The notes under the pieces are model-generated. The model had not been told where the DNA came from and did not search any database. It worked only from the letters and a program-made list of their open reading frames with translations. Positions 39,010 to 50,025 of a stretch of 64,000 nucleotides of DNA are shown here, in pieces. The stretch's first letter is position 1. Every line of letters begins with the position of its first letter. A program made the translations under genes and the position numbers. The stretch lies in NCBI RefSeq assembly GCF_002157505.1, contig NZ_NFSC01000030.1, positions 124,001-188,000 of the forward strand. The letters run 5' to 3'. Origin of the DNA: Arthrobacter agilis. Its GTDB lineage: Bacteria > Actinomycetota > Actinomycetes > Actinomycetales > Micrococcaceae.

Positions 39010-40266
39010 CTAGGCGACTGCCTTCGGCCGGCGGGCGACCAGCAGGCCACCCGCTCCACTGAGGAGCAGGAGTGCACCGGACAGCAGGACCTGCTGTCCG
39101 TCGAAGCCCGTGGTGGCAAGGGCCTTCGGCGTCGACGACCCGGAGGCCGCAGGAACCGCTGCGGGAGCGGCGACCTTCACCGTCGTGATTGCGAACGAGA
39201 CCGCACCGGCTGAGCTGACGTCGGTCGTGGCACCCGTGCTGACGCCCGTGCTGACGCCGGGGTTGCTGGCTGAGTTGCGGGCTGGGTTGCTGGCTGAGTT
39301 GGTACCGACGGAAGTGCCGATGGGCGTTCCCGCCGATCCGCCATTGCCCGAGCCACCGGTGTTCGACCCGTCCGTGTCCGCCCCGCCGTTACCGCCTGAG
39401 GCCGGCACATCAGGACCGGGCGTCGTCGGGGTCGCAGGGTTGGTCGGCGTCGCAGGGTTGGTCGGCGTCGCCGGGTTGGTCGGCGTCGCAGGAGTTGCGG
39501 CACAGTCGGCGCTGGTGTCACCGATCAGGGCGACCCCGTTGCAACCGACGGTGACCGGAACGATGACCTCAGGCGCGATGACGTTGCCGTCCAGGATTCC
39601 GCCGTCGAGCAGTCTTCCGTCGAGGACTCCGCCATCAGTGGAACCGTCGGTGTTGCCGCCGCTCGAACCACCCGTGCTGTCACCGGTCGTTTCCCCGGTC
39701 GCGCCCGTCGTGCAATCCGACGCGCTGTCACCGACCAGGGTCACGGTGTTGCAACCGGCATTCACCGGAACCACAACCTCAGGCGAGACCACATTCCCGT
39801 CCAGCAGGCCGCCGTCAGTTGACCCTGCGGTCGAACCGCCCGTGCTGCCACCGGAGGTTCCACCAGCCGCACCCGAGCCACCCGTCGACGACGAATCCCC
39901 GACCACCGACACCGAGTTCCCGGACACGTTCACCGGAACCACGACCTCAGGGGCGACCACATTCCCGTTCAGGATCCCGCCATCCAGCGCTCCGACGTTC
40001 GTGGAACCGTCCAGCAGTCCGTCGTCGGACCCAAGTCCGACGCCGAGATCGAGCGACCCGTCGAGGGAGACAACGGCCTCCTCGATGATCGACCCGCTCG
40101 TCGTTCCGGACGGAAGGGGCGCGGTGATGATGGCGCCGAGGCCGGAAGCAGCCTCTGCATCCGATGTCGTTGCCAGGTCCGCAGCTGTCGCCGCTCCTGC
40201 TCCGAGGACCACGAGGCCCCCGGCTAGGAGGACCCCGTAGAGCCCTCGCTGCACGTATGTACGCAT
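39010..40266 (-). CDS. Chaplin-like surface protein with LAXTG sorting signal
   Basis: Exported wall protein of 418 residues. A signal peptide (to about residue 29) is followed by three copies of a unit like DGNVVSPEVVVPVNAGCNTV at about 99-125, 155-185 and 226-255. This resembles the Streptomyces chaplin domain (GNVVQVPVHVPVNVCGNTV type). Units 2 and 3 each have two Cys 13 residues apart (C172/C185, C242/C255), as in disulfide-bridged chaplins; unit 1 has none. Ser/Gly/Thr spacers and a four-times-repeated TPTNPA tract follow. The C-terminus has LATTG (383-387), a hydrophobic helix and ARRPKAVA, an LAXTG sorting signal like that of long chaplins. The start at 40266 has AGGAGA upstream. Confidence 0.85.
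   Translation of the reverse strand: MRTYVQRGLYGVLLAGGLVVLGAGAATAADLATTSDAEAASGLGAIITAPLPSGTTSGSIIEEAVVSLDGSLDLGVGLGSDDGLLDGSTNVGALDGGILNGNVVAPEVVVPVNVSGNSVSVVGDSSSTGGSGAAGGTSGGSTGGSTAGSTDGGLLDGNVVSPEVVVPVNAGCNTVTLVGDSASDCTTGATGETTGDSTGGSSGGNTDGSTDGGVLDGRLLDGGILDGNVIAPEVIVPVTVGCNGVALIGDTSADCAATPATPTNPATPTNPATPTNPATPTTPGPDVPASGGNGGADTDGSNTGGSGNGGSAGTPIGTSVGTNSASNPARNSASNPGVSTGVSTGATTDVSSAGAVSFAITTVKVAAPAAVPAASGSSTPKALATTGFDGQQVLLSGALLLLSGAGGLLVARRPKAVA
39431..39484. repeat. 18-bp tandem repeat (x3) in the chaplin-like gene
   Basis: Three head-to-tail 18-bp copies of GTCGCAGGGTTGGTCGGC (39431-39448, 39449-39466, 39467-39484; the third differs at one base) encode the PTNPAT repeats of the linker. 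Being a multiple of three, changes in copy number keep the frame. Confidence 0.9.
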
Positions 40267-40353
40267 GATGTTCTCCTGTAGATCAAAGTGGGTTGGAGGT
40301 GCCCGAGGCACCATGAGCCGTCAGCCACGCACGAAGGCGCGGCAGGGCAACCA

Positions 40354-41436
40354 CTAATCAGGAGATGAACCGGGATCGAACGTCGGGCCCGCGGGCAGAC
40401 CGGCCGACGCCCCACGGAGACCTGCGCGGACAAGCGCCAGGAAGACCAGGAGGGCAGCGCCGCCGATGGCGGCGAAAGGGCCCCCCGTCCCGGCACCTGT
40501 CATGGAGGACAGGGTGCCGGCCCATGACGCGAGGGGCGCCGCGGGCAGTTCGGGAAGATCGTGCGCCATCCGGGCGACGCCCGCCACAACAGCCGGCACG
40601 ACGACGTCGACCGAGGCATCGGCGATGGTCACGAACGCGTGCACCGCGAACCCGGTACCGGAGCTCCTGGCGGCAACACCCTCGCCGGCGTCAGGCATCA
40701 GCCCTTCGGAGGGCGCCGCGATCGCGGAGCCGCCAGGCGTTCGGTCGGCAGCAGTCGGGTCGGCAGCAGCCGCAGGAGAAGCGGCTTCAGGACCCGAATC
40801 ACCCGGCACATCGGCGCTCGGCACATCGGGAAGGACTTCGGCCACCGGCGACGGGAGGGGCACGACCGGAATAGCTGCGTCGATCCCCGGAACGGGTACG
40901 ACGACGTCGACCACCGGATCGATGATGCCCACGACAGGAGCGACCACCTCGAGTACCGGTTCCGCGACGCCACCGACCGTCCCGTCGACGGCATCGACGA
41001 CCGGCGTGGTCACCTCCGTGACCGTCCCGGCGGGTATCACCGACTCCACGATGGGCACCTCGGCGACGACCTCGTCGACGAGGGACGTCACCGGGGTAAG
41101 AATCGTCCCGGTCGGCTGGGACGTGAGGTGAGGCACCTGTGCCGCGAGATCGGAAACCAGGGGGACGGTGCCGGAAAGGCTGCTGGTTGTGCCCGCCGCA
41201 GGCAGCCCCTCCGCCTTTGTCGTCGAAAGGGGGTCCACAATGGCGAACAGAGTCGACGACACTGGAGAGCTGCTCTCGACAGCGCCTGTCACCGAGCCGA
41301 GCAGCCCGGCATCGGAAGGTACTTCGGCGGCTGACGCTCCACTGGCGCCGAAGGCGATCCAGCCCAGCGCTCCGGCTCCTGCAAGGAGGGACAGGCGCAC
41401 GGACGTAGCGAGAGACCGACGCTTCTGCATCTTCAT
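40354..41436 (-). CDS. Secreted Val/Pro-rich protein with C-terminal membrane segment
   Basis: Unrecognised exported protein of 360 residues. Signal peptide [20 protein letters not shown] with cleavage near ASA-AE (36). The middle has repeats of the type VV-x-P-VV ([38 protein letters not shown]), then an Ala/Pro/Ser-rich section, one hydrophobic segment near residues 328-347 and a short tail [10 protein letters not shown]. No LPXTG motif is seen. It lies 87 bp upstream of the chaplin-like gene on the same strand, and both encode low-complexity surface proteins, so a shared role at the cell surface is likely. Confidence 0.75.
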   Translation of the reverse strand: MKMQKRRSLATSVRLSLLAGAGALGWIAFGASGASAAEVPSDAGLLGSVTGAVESSSPVSSTLFAIVDPLSTTKAEGLPAAGTTSSLSGTVPLVSDLAAQVPHLTSQPTGTILTPVTSLVDEVVAEVPIVESVIPAGTVTEVTTPVVDAVDGTVGGVAEPVLEVVAPVVGIIDPVVDVVVPVPGIDAAIPVVPLPSPVAEVLPDVPSADVPGDSGPEAASPAAAADPTAADRTPGGSAIAAPSEGLMPDAGEGVAARSSGTGFAVHAFVTIADASVDVVVPAVVAGVARMAHDLPELPAAPLASWAGTLSSMTGAGTGGPFAAIGGAALLVFLALVRAGLRGASAGLPAGPTFDPGSSPD

Positions 41437-41519
41437 CGCACGTACACCCCCAGGCTGAGACCTGAGGCAACCATAAACCGCCGTGCGGCGCACTGTAAAT
41501 GGCACGGCCTTAAAATTCA

Positions 41520-41552
41520 TCAGCCGGTGGACCATAACGGTCCACCGGCTGA
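41520..41552 (-). terminator. Terminator of icd
   Basis: Perfect 14-bp stem (41520-41533 and 41539-41552) with a 5-nt loop, 18 bp after the icd stop. On the minus strand it is followed shortly by a T-rich run (GAATTTTAAG). Confidence 0.9.
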
Positions 41553-41570
41553 CGGGAAGGCGGGACGGGC

Positions 41571-43880
<2,310 letters not shown>

Positions 43881-43926
43881 CTAACGGCGGGCAGGCAGGG
43901 AACGACGGCGTTGACGGGCGGGTTTC

Positions 43927-43963
43927 GCAGGTCGCCGGCCGTACGAGCCGCCCGGCGACCTGC
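43927..43963 (-). terminator. Hairpin between purH and icd
   Basis: Perfect 12-bp stem (43927-43938 and 43952-43963) with a 13-nt loop, 9 bp after the purH stop. Confidence 0.75.
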
Positions 43964-43971
43964 GGGAATCA

Positions 43972-45576
43972 TCAGTGGAAGAAGTGGCGGGCCCCGGTGA
44001 AGTACAGCGTCACGCCGGCTGCGTTCGCCGCGTCGATCACTTCCTGGTCGCGCACCGAACCGCCCGGCTGGACGACGGCGCGGACACCGGCGTCGACCAG
44101 GATCTGGAGTCCGTCGGCGAAGGGGAAGAAGGCATCGGACGCCGCGACGGAGCCCCTCGCGCGCTCGGTGTCGGCGAGGGTGTTGGCCCGCTCGACGGCG
44201 AGGCGGCAGGAGTCGACGCGGTTGACCTGGCCCATACCGACGCCCACGGATGCGCCGTCGCGTGCCAGCAGGATGGCGTTGGACTTCGCAGCGCGGCACG
44301 CCTTCCAGGCGAAGCTGAGGTCGGCGAGCGTGGCGTCGTCGGCCGCGTCTCCCGCCGCGAGGGTCCAGCCGGCCGGGTCATCGCCGTCGGCGTCGAGCCT
44401 GTCGGCGACCTGCATGAGCACTCCCCCGGACACCTGGCGGAATTCCACGGGGTTCCGCCCGTAGCCCTCGGGCAGGGTCAGCAGGCGGATGTTCTTCTTC
44501 TGCGAGAGGATCTCGACCGCCTCGGCCGAGAACGACGGCGCGATCACGACCTCCGTGAAGATGTCCTTCACCGTCGCGGCCATGCCCGCGGTGACCTCCC
44601 GGTTCGCGGCGATGACGCCGCCGAACGCGGACACCGGATCGCAGGCGTGGGCCTTGGCGTGGGCGTCCGCGATGGGATCCTCCGCGTCCGCGGAACCGAC
44701 GGCGACGCCGCAGGGGTTGGCATGCTTGATGATCGCGACGGCGGGCTCGTCGAAGTCGAAGGCCGCACGCAGGGCCGCGTCGGCGTCGACGAAGTTGTTG
44801 TAGCTCATCGCCTTGCCGTGGAGCTGGTCCGCCTGGGCGATGCCCGGCGTCGCGCCCTTCTCCACATACAGCGCCGCCTGCTGGTGGGGGTTCTCGCCGT
44901 AGCGCAGCACCTCGGAACGCTCGAGGGCGAGGCCCGCGTAGCCGGGCCAGGTGAAGGCGTCGTCGTCCGTCTCGAACTGCTCGGCCGTCCAGGACGCCAC
45001 GGCGGTGTCGTAGGCGGCGGTGTGCGCGAAGGCGAGCGCAGCCAGCCGGCGTCGTGCCTTCAGGTCGAACCCGCCTTCCGCGGCGGCCGTGACCACGTCG
45101 GCGTACGCGGCGGGATCCACGACGACGGCGACCGACGGGTGGTTCTTGGCGGCGGACCGGACCATCGCGGGCCCGCCGATGTCGATCTGCTCGACGACGG
45201 CGTCGGGCTCCGCGCCCGACCGCACGGTCTCGACGAAGGGGTAGAGGTTCACGACCACGAGGTCGAAGGCCTCGATCTCGAGTTCGGCGAGCTGGTCGAT
45301 GTGCTCCTGGCGCCGGCGGTCGGCGAGGATGCCGGCGTGGACCTTGGGGTGCAGGGTCTTCACGCGGCCGTCGAGGGTCTCGGAGAAGCCCGTCACCTCG
45401 GAGACCTCGGTCACCGGCACACCCGCGGCGGCGATCCGCTGCGCGGTCGAACCCGTGGAGACGATGGAGACGCCCGCGCGGTGCAGGCCCTGCGCCAGCT
45501 CCTCCAGGCCGGTCTTGTCGAACACCGAGATGAGTGCTCGACGGATGGGGACACGGTCAAGGTGGGTGAGGCTCAC
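43972..45576 (-). CDS. purH: Bifunctional AICAR transformylase/IMP cyclohydrolase
   Basis: Last two steps of IMP synthesis, using 10-formyl-THF. The 534-residue protein has an N-terminal MGS-like IMP cyclohydrolase domain ([30 protein letters not shown]-type segment) and a C-terminal transformylase with [12 protein letters not shown] (catalytic Lys-His) and [17 protein letters not shown] 45576 has GGAGAT upstream. A candidate promoter is TTCGGC-17-TAGACT at 45644-45616 on the minus strand. Upstream lies one copy of a 65-bp repeat. Confidence 0.96.
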   Translation of the reverse strand: MSLTHLDRVPIRRALISVFDKTGLEELAQGLHRAGVSIVSTGSTAQRIAAAGVPVTEVSEVTGFSETLDGRVKTLHPKVHAGILADRRRQEHIDQLAELEIEAFDLVVVNLYPFVETVRSGAEPDAVVEQIDIGGPAMVRSAAKNHPSVAVVVDPAAYADVVTAAAEGGFDLKARRRLAALAFAHTAAYDTAVASWTAEQFETDDDAFTWPGYAGLALERSEVLRYGENPHQQAALYVEKGATPGIAQADQLHGKAMSYNNFVDADAALRAAFDFDEPAVAIIKHANPCGVAVGSADAEDPIADAHAKAHACDPVSAFGGVIAANREVTAGMAATVKDIFTEVVIAPSFSAEAVEILSQKKNIRLLTLPEGYGRNPVEFRQVSGGVLMQVADRLDADGDDPAGWTLAAGDAADDATLADLSFAWKACRAAKSNAILLARDGASVGVGMGQVNRVDSCRLAVERANTLADTERARGSVAASDAFFPFADGLQILVDAGVRAVVQPGGSVRDQEVIDAANAAGVTLYFTGARHFFH

Positions 45577-45673
45577 GCAGATCTCCGTCAGTTCGCTTCG
45601 CTGGGGGTCGCTCCAAGTCTATAGGTGCGGAGTTTGTCGCCGAAGAGATGACGAACGAGCGAACTCGGGACGC

Positions 45674-45738
45674 TCGAGAGGACAGAAAATACCGGCGAAT
45701 GGGCGATACGGGGGTTATTTCTGTCCTCTCGGCGGACG
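45674..45738. repeat. 65-bp interspersed repeat, copy A
   Basis: Shares about 80% identity (52 of 65 bp) with 46798-46862 in the same orientation. It contains an 11-bp perfect inverted repeat, GAGGACAGAAA (45678-45688) and TTTCTGTCCTC (45718-45728). It lies between purH and the DUF559 gene, downstream of the latter. Confidence 0.85.
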
Positions 45739-45771
45739 CAACGGAAGCAGGAGGAGCGCCACTCACCCAGC

Positions 45772-46731
45772 TCACGTCCGGTCGGGTGTGGCACAACGAG
45801 TCAGCGCCTGGCTGATCCGTGCCAGGGCATCCTCCCTCCCTGCACCGAGATGGCGTTTCGTGAAGCGCAGGACGGTCCAGCCCAGTGCACGGAGCCGGTC
45901 GTCGCGATCGATGTCCCGCGACCACTGCCGCGGATCCGTGAGGTGGTGCTCCCCTTCGTACTCGAGAGCTATGCGCTGGACGCGGTACTGGAGGTCCGGC
46001 CGTGAGACCCGGCGACCGGCGTCGTCCGTGATCCACTGATTGACCTCCGGCTCGGGCAGCCCGGCAGCGACGATGAGCAGGCGGAGCAGGCTCTCCGGCG
46101 CGGAATCGACTCCCGCCCGAAGAAGCGGCAGCGCGTCGCGAGCCGTGGCCATGCCACGAGCTCCAGCCCGGGGAAGCAGTGCCGCGGTCAGCGCAGCAAC
46201 GCTGCACAGCGGATCCGGCAGGTTGATGGCAGCCGGCCGCCGGGGCGCATCGGAGCGCCGGAGCAGCCCGTCACCCGCGGCGACGAGTTCGGGAAGCGCG
46301 AGGTGTGCAGCGAGGTCGCACCACGTGCGTGCCGGAGAGGTGATCGGCACGCCATAGACCATCACGACGTCGCCGTCGCGCAACGTGGAGACGTGCCCGA
46401 CGACGCCTGCCCGTCGGGGTCGAGAAGCTCCAACGGGCCGCGTGAGATGAAGTGGGGCATCGTCGGGCCGAAGCGGCAGGGGCAGCCCCCAGAGCAGTGC
46501 CGCCGTCTCGTGGCTCGCGGCCGTGCCGGGCGTCAGTGACCCGAGGCATGCCACGATGTCGGACAGCTCCGCCGGAGCGGCATCGAGGAAGCGGAGGCTC
46601 CTGGATGATCGCCGGTACAGCGCGCGACGCAGGATGTGGCCGGGCAGGCCGAGGTCCCGGGCATCCTCCACGGAGAAACACCGCCGTGCAGTCAGGCGCA
46701 TCAGCGCCGCGTCGTGGGGATCCGGTTGCAT
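45772..46731 (-). CDS. DUF559-type endonuclease-like protein
   Basis: Protein of 319 residues. The C-terminal domain (about 215-310: RRVSRPDLQYRVQRIALEYE, GEHHLTDPRQWSRDIDRDDR, LGWTVLRFTKRHL) matches DUF559, a PD-(D/E)xK/Vsr-like nuclease fold with the expected D, E and catalytic-region residues. The N-terminal part (LTARRCFSVEDARDLGLPGH) resembles the winged-helix AbiEi-like region found fused to DUF559 in actinobacteria. ATG 46731 lacks a strong ribosome site, and GTG 46734 is an alternative. The gene is bracketed by two 65-bp direct repeats. Its function is unknown; defence or mobility roles are speculative. Confidence 0.8.
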   Translation of the reverse strand: MQPDPHDAALMRLTARRCFSVEDARDLGLPGHILRRALYRRSSRSLRFLDAAPAELSDIVACLGSLTPGTAASHETAALLWGLPLPLRPDDAPLHLTRPVGASRPRRAGVVGHVSTLRDGDVVMVYGVPITSPARTWCDLAAHLALPELVAAGDGLLRRSDAPRRPAAINLPDPLCSVAALTAALLPRAGARGMATARDALPLLRAGVDSAPESLLRLLIVAAGLPEPEVNQWITDDAGRRVSRPDLQYRVQRIALEYEGEHHLTDPRQWSRDIDRDDRLRALGWTVLRFTKRHLGAGREDALARISQALTRCATPDRT

Positions 46732-46797
46732 CACCCCATCGTGGGCAGTTCCTGGGGTACCTCGGCGTTCTCCACAGGAGCAGCACGGCCATCCGCG

Positions 46798-46862
46798 TCG
46801 AGACGACAGAAAAAACCGGTGGATGGGCCCTTTGGTGGTCATTTCTGCCCTTTCGGCGGGCG
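46798..46862. repeat. 65-bp interspersed repeat, copy B
   Basis: Second copy of the repeat at 45674-45738, same orientation, 13 mismatches. The inner inverted repeat is preserved with one mismatch (GACAGAAA/TTTCTGCC). It lies just upstream of the MFS gene promoter region. Confidence 0.85.
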
Positions 46863-46875
46863 GGCGCGCTGGCGG

Positions 46876-46881
46876 TACAGT
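46876..46881 (+). promoter_or_regulatory. Candidate -10 box for the MFS gene
   Basis: TACAGT, predicting a leader of about 27 nt before ATG 46915. The -35 position would fall at the edge of repeat copy B; no strong -35 is seen. Confidence 0.4.
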
Positions 46882-46914
46882 TCTCGCAGTAACCGGCCCC
46901 TCTCCGAAGGCATC

Positions 46915-48267
46915 ATGAGCATCAATACCCAGCTCCCCACCGGCGACCAGGTGGTGCAGGACCTCCCCTGGCGATGGAAGGTCCAGGGGAGGATCTTCCT
47001 CATCGGCGGCCTCGGCTTCATGTTCGACGCCTGGGACGTCACCCTCAACGCCTACCTGATCCCGCTGCTGATCGGCGACTGGGGACTGTCCCCCGGGCAG
47101 GCGGGGTGGATCGCGACGTCGAACCTCATCGGCATGGCCGTCGGAGCCTTCGCCTGGGGGTCCGTCGCGGACATCATCGGGCGCAAGAGGGCGTTCACCC
47201 TCACCCTGCTCGTCTTCTCGGCCTTCACGGTGCTCGGGGCGTTCTCGCCCGGCATCGTCTGGTTCTGCATCTTCCGGTTCCTCGCCGGTTTCGGCCTGGG
47301 CGGGTGCATCCCCGTTGACTACGCGCTCGTGGGCGAGTTCACGCCGCGTCGCCAGCGCGGCCGGGTCCTCACGGCGATGGACGCCTGGTGGCCGGTGGGC
47401 GCCTTCCTGTGCGGAGCGGTCACGACGGCGGTCGTCGCGCAGTTCGGCGACTGGCGCTACGCGATGCTCGTGATGGTGCTCCCCGCACTGCTCGTGTTCT
47501 GGGTGCGGCGCGGGGTCCCCGAGTCGCCGCTCTACCTCGTCCAGCGCGGCCGTCGGGAGGAGGCCCGGGCCGTCATCGACGACCTCGTGGCCAGGACCGG
47601 CGGTGAGCAGCGCGCCTGGCGGCTGCCGGATCCGGAGGAGACGCCACGGCTGTCCCTCGGCAGCATCTCGGGACAGCTCACGGGGCTGTGGCGCTACAAC
47701 TGGCGCATCACCCTGACTGCCTGGACCCTGTTCCTGACCATCCTCCTCGTGTACTACGGGGCGCTCACATGGATGCCGCGCATCCTGATCGCCTCCGGCT
47801 ACGCGCAGTCGGTCGCCTTCATCACCACGACGTTCATGACCGGCGTCGGCTTCCTCGGCGTGATCGCCGCGGCGCTCCTCGTGGAGCGTGTGGGCCGGAA
47901 GTGGCTCCTGGCCATCACCGGCCCGGGGTCCGCAGCGATCCTCGTGGTCTTCGCGCTCACGCTCGACCTGCCGGCCGTCGCGACGGCCTGGCTGCTGGGC
48001 TTCGGCTTCGTGGTGCAGGTGGCCATCCCCGTCCTGTACACCTACGTCTCGGAGCTGTACCCGACGGAGCTGCGGGGCAGCGGCTTCGGCTGGGCGTCGA
48101 CCATCTCGCGGATCGGCGCGGGCCTCGTGCCGCTGATCTTCGGCACCCTCCTGTGGCCTTCCCTCGGGCTCCCGCTCACCTTCACCCTGACCGGCGCGCT
48201 CGTGGTGCTCGCCGTCGTCTTCATGGCCTTCAACGCGCCGGAGACGCGGAGCGCCAAGCTGCGCTGA
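46915..48267 (+). CDS. MFS transporter (sugar porter/aromatic acid symporter-like)
   Basis: Twelve-helix major facilitator of 450 residues. It shows the helix 2-3 motif GSVADIIGRKRAF, FLAGFGLGGCIPVDYALVGE in helix 4, TPRRQRGRV, the interdomain VPESPLYLVQRGRREEA segment and the second-half VERVGRKW motif. PESPRYL-type sequences are typical of sugar porters and metabolite:H+ symporters. The substrate is unknown. It stands alone, with a bidirectional terminator after it. Confidence 0.88.
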   Translation: MSINTQLPTGDQVVQDLPWRWKVQGRIFLIGGLGFMFDAWDVTLNAYLIPLLIGDWGLSPGQAGWIATSNLIGMAVGAFAWGSVADIIGRKRAFTLTLLVFSAFTVLGAFSPGIVWFCIFRFLAGFGLGGCIPVDYALVGEFTPRRQRGRVLTAMDAWWPVGAFLCGAVTTAVVAQFGDWRYAMLVMVLPALLVFWVRRGVPESPLYLVQRGRREEARAVIDDLVARTGGEQRAWRLPDPEETPRLSLGSISGQLTGLWRYNWRITLTAWTLFLTILLVYYGALTWMPRILIASGYAQSVAFITTTFMTGVGFLGVIAAALLVERVGRKWLLAITGPGSAAILVVFALTLDLPAVATAWLLGFGFVVQVAIPVLYTYVSELYPTELRGSGFGWASTISRIGAGLVPLIFGTLLWPSLGLPLTFTLTGALVVLAVVFMAFNAPETRSAKLR

Positions 48268-48282
48268 CACCTACGACGACGT

Positions 48283-48310
48283 AAGGGGTGCCACCAAGGT
48301 GGCACCCCTT
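48283..48310. terminator. Bidirectional terminator after MFS and lipoprotein genes
   Basis: AAGGGGTGCCACC (48283-48295) pairs perfectly with 48298-48310, giving a 12-13 bp stem. It is 15 bp after the MFS stop and 16 bp after the convergent lipoprotein stop. Confidence 0.85.
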
Positions 48311-48326
48311 CCGGTAGTGGCGAGGA

Positions 48327-48923
48327 TCAGGCCTCGGGCAGTTCCGCGTCCGGGGTCTCCTCGAGCGCCGTGACCTTCCATGCCCCATCGGCGTAGCGGA
48401 TCGTGGCGCTGTAGATGGTGCCCGCCGGGGAGAACGGCCGCTGCTCGCTGATGGAACCGTCCTCGGAGAACTCGGTGTACGCATCGGGATTGACGGGGAT
48501 CAGGGCGGTGACGTCCACGCCCTCTGCCACATCCTCCGTGGTGAGGAAGACGTTCTCCACCTTCGGCTGGCCGCCGAGCACCCAGCCGCCGTCGTCGTAC
48601 ACGGCCTGCAGCCGTTCCGCTTCGGCCTGCTCGCTCGCGGCTCCGTCGAGGACCTCGAGCATCGCGGGCGCATCCCCGGTCTGCAGGACGTAGGCCTTCA
48701 GATCGAAGTAGTAGTACAGGAACGCGCGGGCTCCCTCAGGGCTCATCTCGCCGACGAGGTCGTTGCTCGGGGGCCGCTGGATGTTCGCGGCTGCGGCGGA
48801 GGAGCTGGCGGGCGAGGGCCTGGCGTCCGCCGGGGTCGCCGGCGCGGACTCGGAGGTGCCGGCACAGGATGTGAGTACCAGCAGTGGAAGGGCGGCGGTG
48901 GCCGCGATGCGGAAGAGATTCAT
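48327..48923 (-). CDS. Lipoprotein, DUF6318-like
   Basis: Predicted lipoprotein of 198 residues: MNLFRIAATAALPLLVLTSC with Cys20 as lipidation site, a Pro/Ala/Ser-rich linker (to about 50), then a globular domain beginning EMSPEGARAFLYYYFDLKAY and ending in GTIYSATIRYADGAWKV. This layout resembles the actinobacterial DUF6318 family, of unknown function. A TAGGGT box at 48977-48972 is a possible -10. It lies downstream of corA on the same strand. Confidence 0.75.
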   Translation of the reverse strand: MNLFRIAATAALPLLVLTSCAGTSESAPATPADARPSPASSSAAAANIQRPPSNDLVGEMSPEGARAFLYYYFDLKAYVLQTGDAPAMLEVLDGAASEQAEAERLQAVYDDGGWVLGGQPKVENVFLTTEDVAEGVDVTALIPVNPDAYTEFSEDGSISEQRPFSPAGTIYSATIRYADGAWKVTALEETPDAELPEA

Positions 48924-49010
48924 GGTGGTCCCAACGGTGTTCGAGAACGGAGGTGGCCAAGGGCCTCCCCTACCCTACCGGTGCCCCAGGCAACTTCCGG
49001 CGCGAGCGTC

Positions 49011-50024
49011 CTAGAGCCAGTCGTTGCGCTTGAAGATCCCGTAGAGGCCCAGTCCCATGCCCACCATGAGGACGAGGGCGAACGGGTACCCGAGAGTCCA
49101 GTGCAGCTCGGGCATCACGTCGAAGTTCATGCCGTAGATCGACGCGATCAGGGTCGGCGCGAAGAGGATCGCGGCCCACGAGGAGATACGCTTCACTTCC
49201 TCGCCCTGCGTGAGGGACGTCTCCGTCAGGCGCGTCATCTCCTCGTTCTGGCGCTGCGCCACGAGAGTGGAGTGGACGGTCAGGGCGTTCTGCAGCAGCG
49301 CCCGGAACGTATTGACGCGCTCGACGACGCGGATCACGTGGTCCTGGACGTCGCGCAGGCTGCGCCCCAGTTCGGGGTCCATCCGGTACTTCTCGGACCC
49401 GACCAGCAGCGCCTCCATCATGGCCTGCAGGGGCTGGGCGGCGCGCTGGAACTCGATGACCTCGCGGTGCAGCTCGTAGATGCGGCGCGACACGTCGGGA
49501 GCTCCACCGAACAGCTCGTCCTCGATCTCGTCGATGTCGTTCTCGAGCCCCTGGACCACGGGCCCGTACTCGTCGACGACCTGGTCGAGCAGCGCGTACA
49601 GGACGGCCTGCGGACCGGTGCGCATCAGCACCGGATCGGCCTCGAGCCTCCGCCGCACGATGCCGAGGTCCGGTGACTCGGCATGCCGGATGGTCACGAC
49701 GAAGTCGCTGCCGATGAAGATGTGTACCTCCCCGAACTCCACCTTCTCCTCGGCATCGAGGTAGCGGGCGGGACGCAGCACCACGAAGAGCGTGTCGCCG
49801 TAGCGTTCGAGCTTGGCGCGCTGGTGCCCGTTGGTGGCGTCCTCCACGGCGAGGGGGTGCAGCCCGAACTCCTCCTCGACGGCGTGGATCTCCTCGCGTT
49901 CGGGACGGTACAGCCCGATCCAGCCCATGCCGCCGTTCTCGCGCATGATCTCGAAGGTCTGGTCGAGCGTCTCGGGGATGTGCTTCTCCCCGCCGACGTA
50001 GACGGCGTTTGCGACGAGGGGCAT
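49011..50024 (-). CDS. corA: CorA-family magnesium/cobalt transporter
   Basis: Mg2+/Co2+ channel subunit of 337 residues. A large cytosolic domain with a long helical region precedes two C-terminal membrane helices; the selectivity signature YGMNF stands at the end of the first, followed by the short MPELHW loop. The last residues (FKRNDWL) match the family. It starts one base after purN, so the two are cotranscribed, which is a functional oddity unless linked through Mg-nucleotide demand. Confidence 0.95.
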   Translation of the reverse strand: MPLVANAVYVGGEKHIPETLDQTFEIMRENGGMGWIGLYRPEREEIHAVEEEFGLHPLAVEDATNGHQRAKLERYGDTLFVVLRPARYLDAEEKVEFGEVHIFIGSDFVVTIRHAESPDLGIVRRRLEADPVLMRTGPQAVLYALLDQVVDEYGPVVQGLENDIDEIEDELFGGAPDVSRRIYELHREVIEFQRAAQPLQAMMEALLVGSEKYRMDPELGRSLRDVQDHVIRVVERVNTFRALLQNALTVHSTLVAQRQNEEMTRLTETSLTQGEEVKRISSWAAILFAPTLIASIYGMNFDVMPELHWTLGYPFALVLMVGMGLGLYGIFKRNDWL

Positions 50025-50025
50025 G

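Noticed and set aside
39431-39484. CRISPR-like array
   Set aside because: Units are 18 bp, contiguous without spacers, and in frame within a protein gene.
45674-46862. Reading the 65-bp repeats as coding, since both give a similar peptide in one minus-strand frame
   Set aside because: Both frames lack a start, ribosome site and stable extension, and the inner palindrome explains the similarity better.
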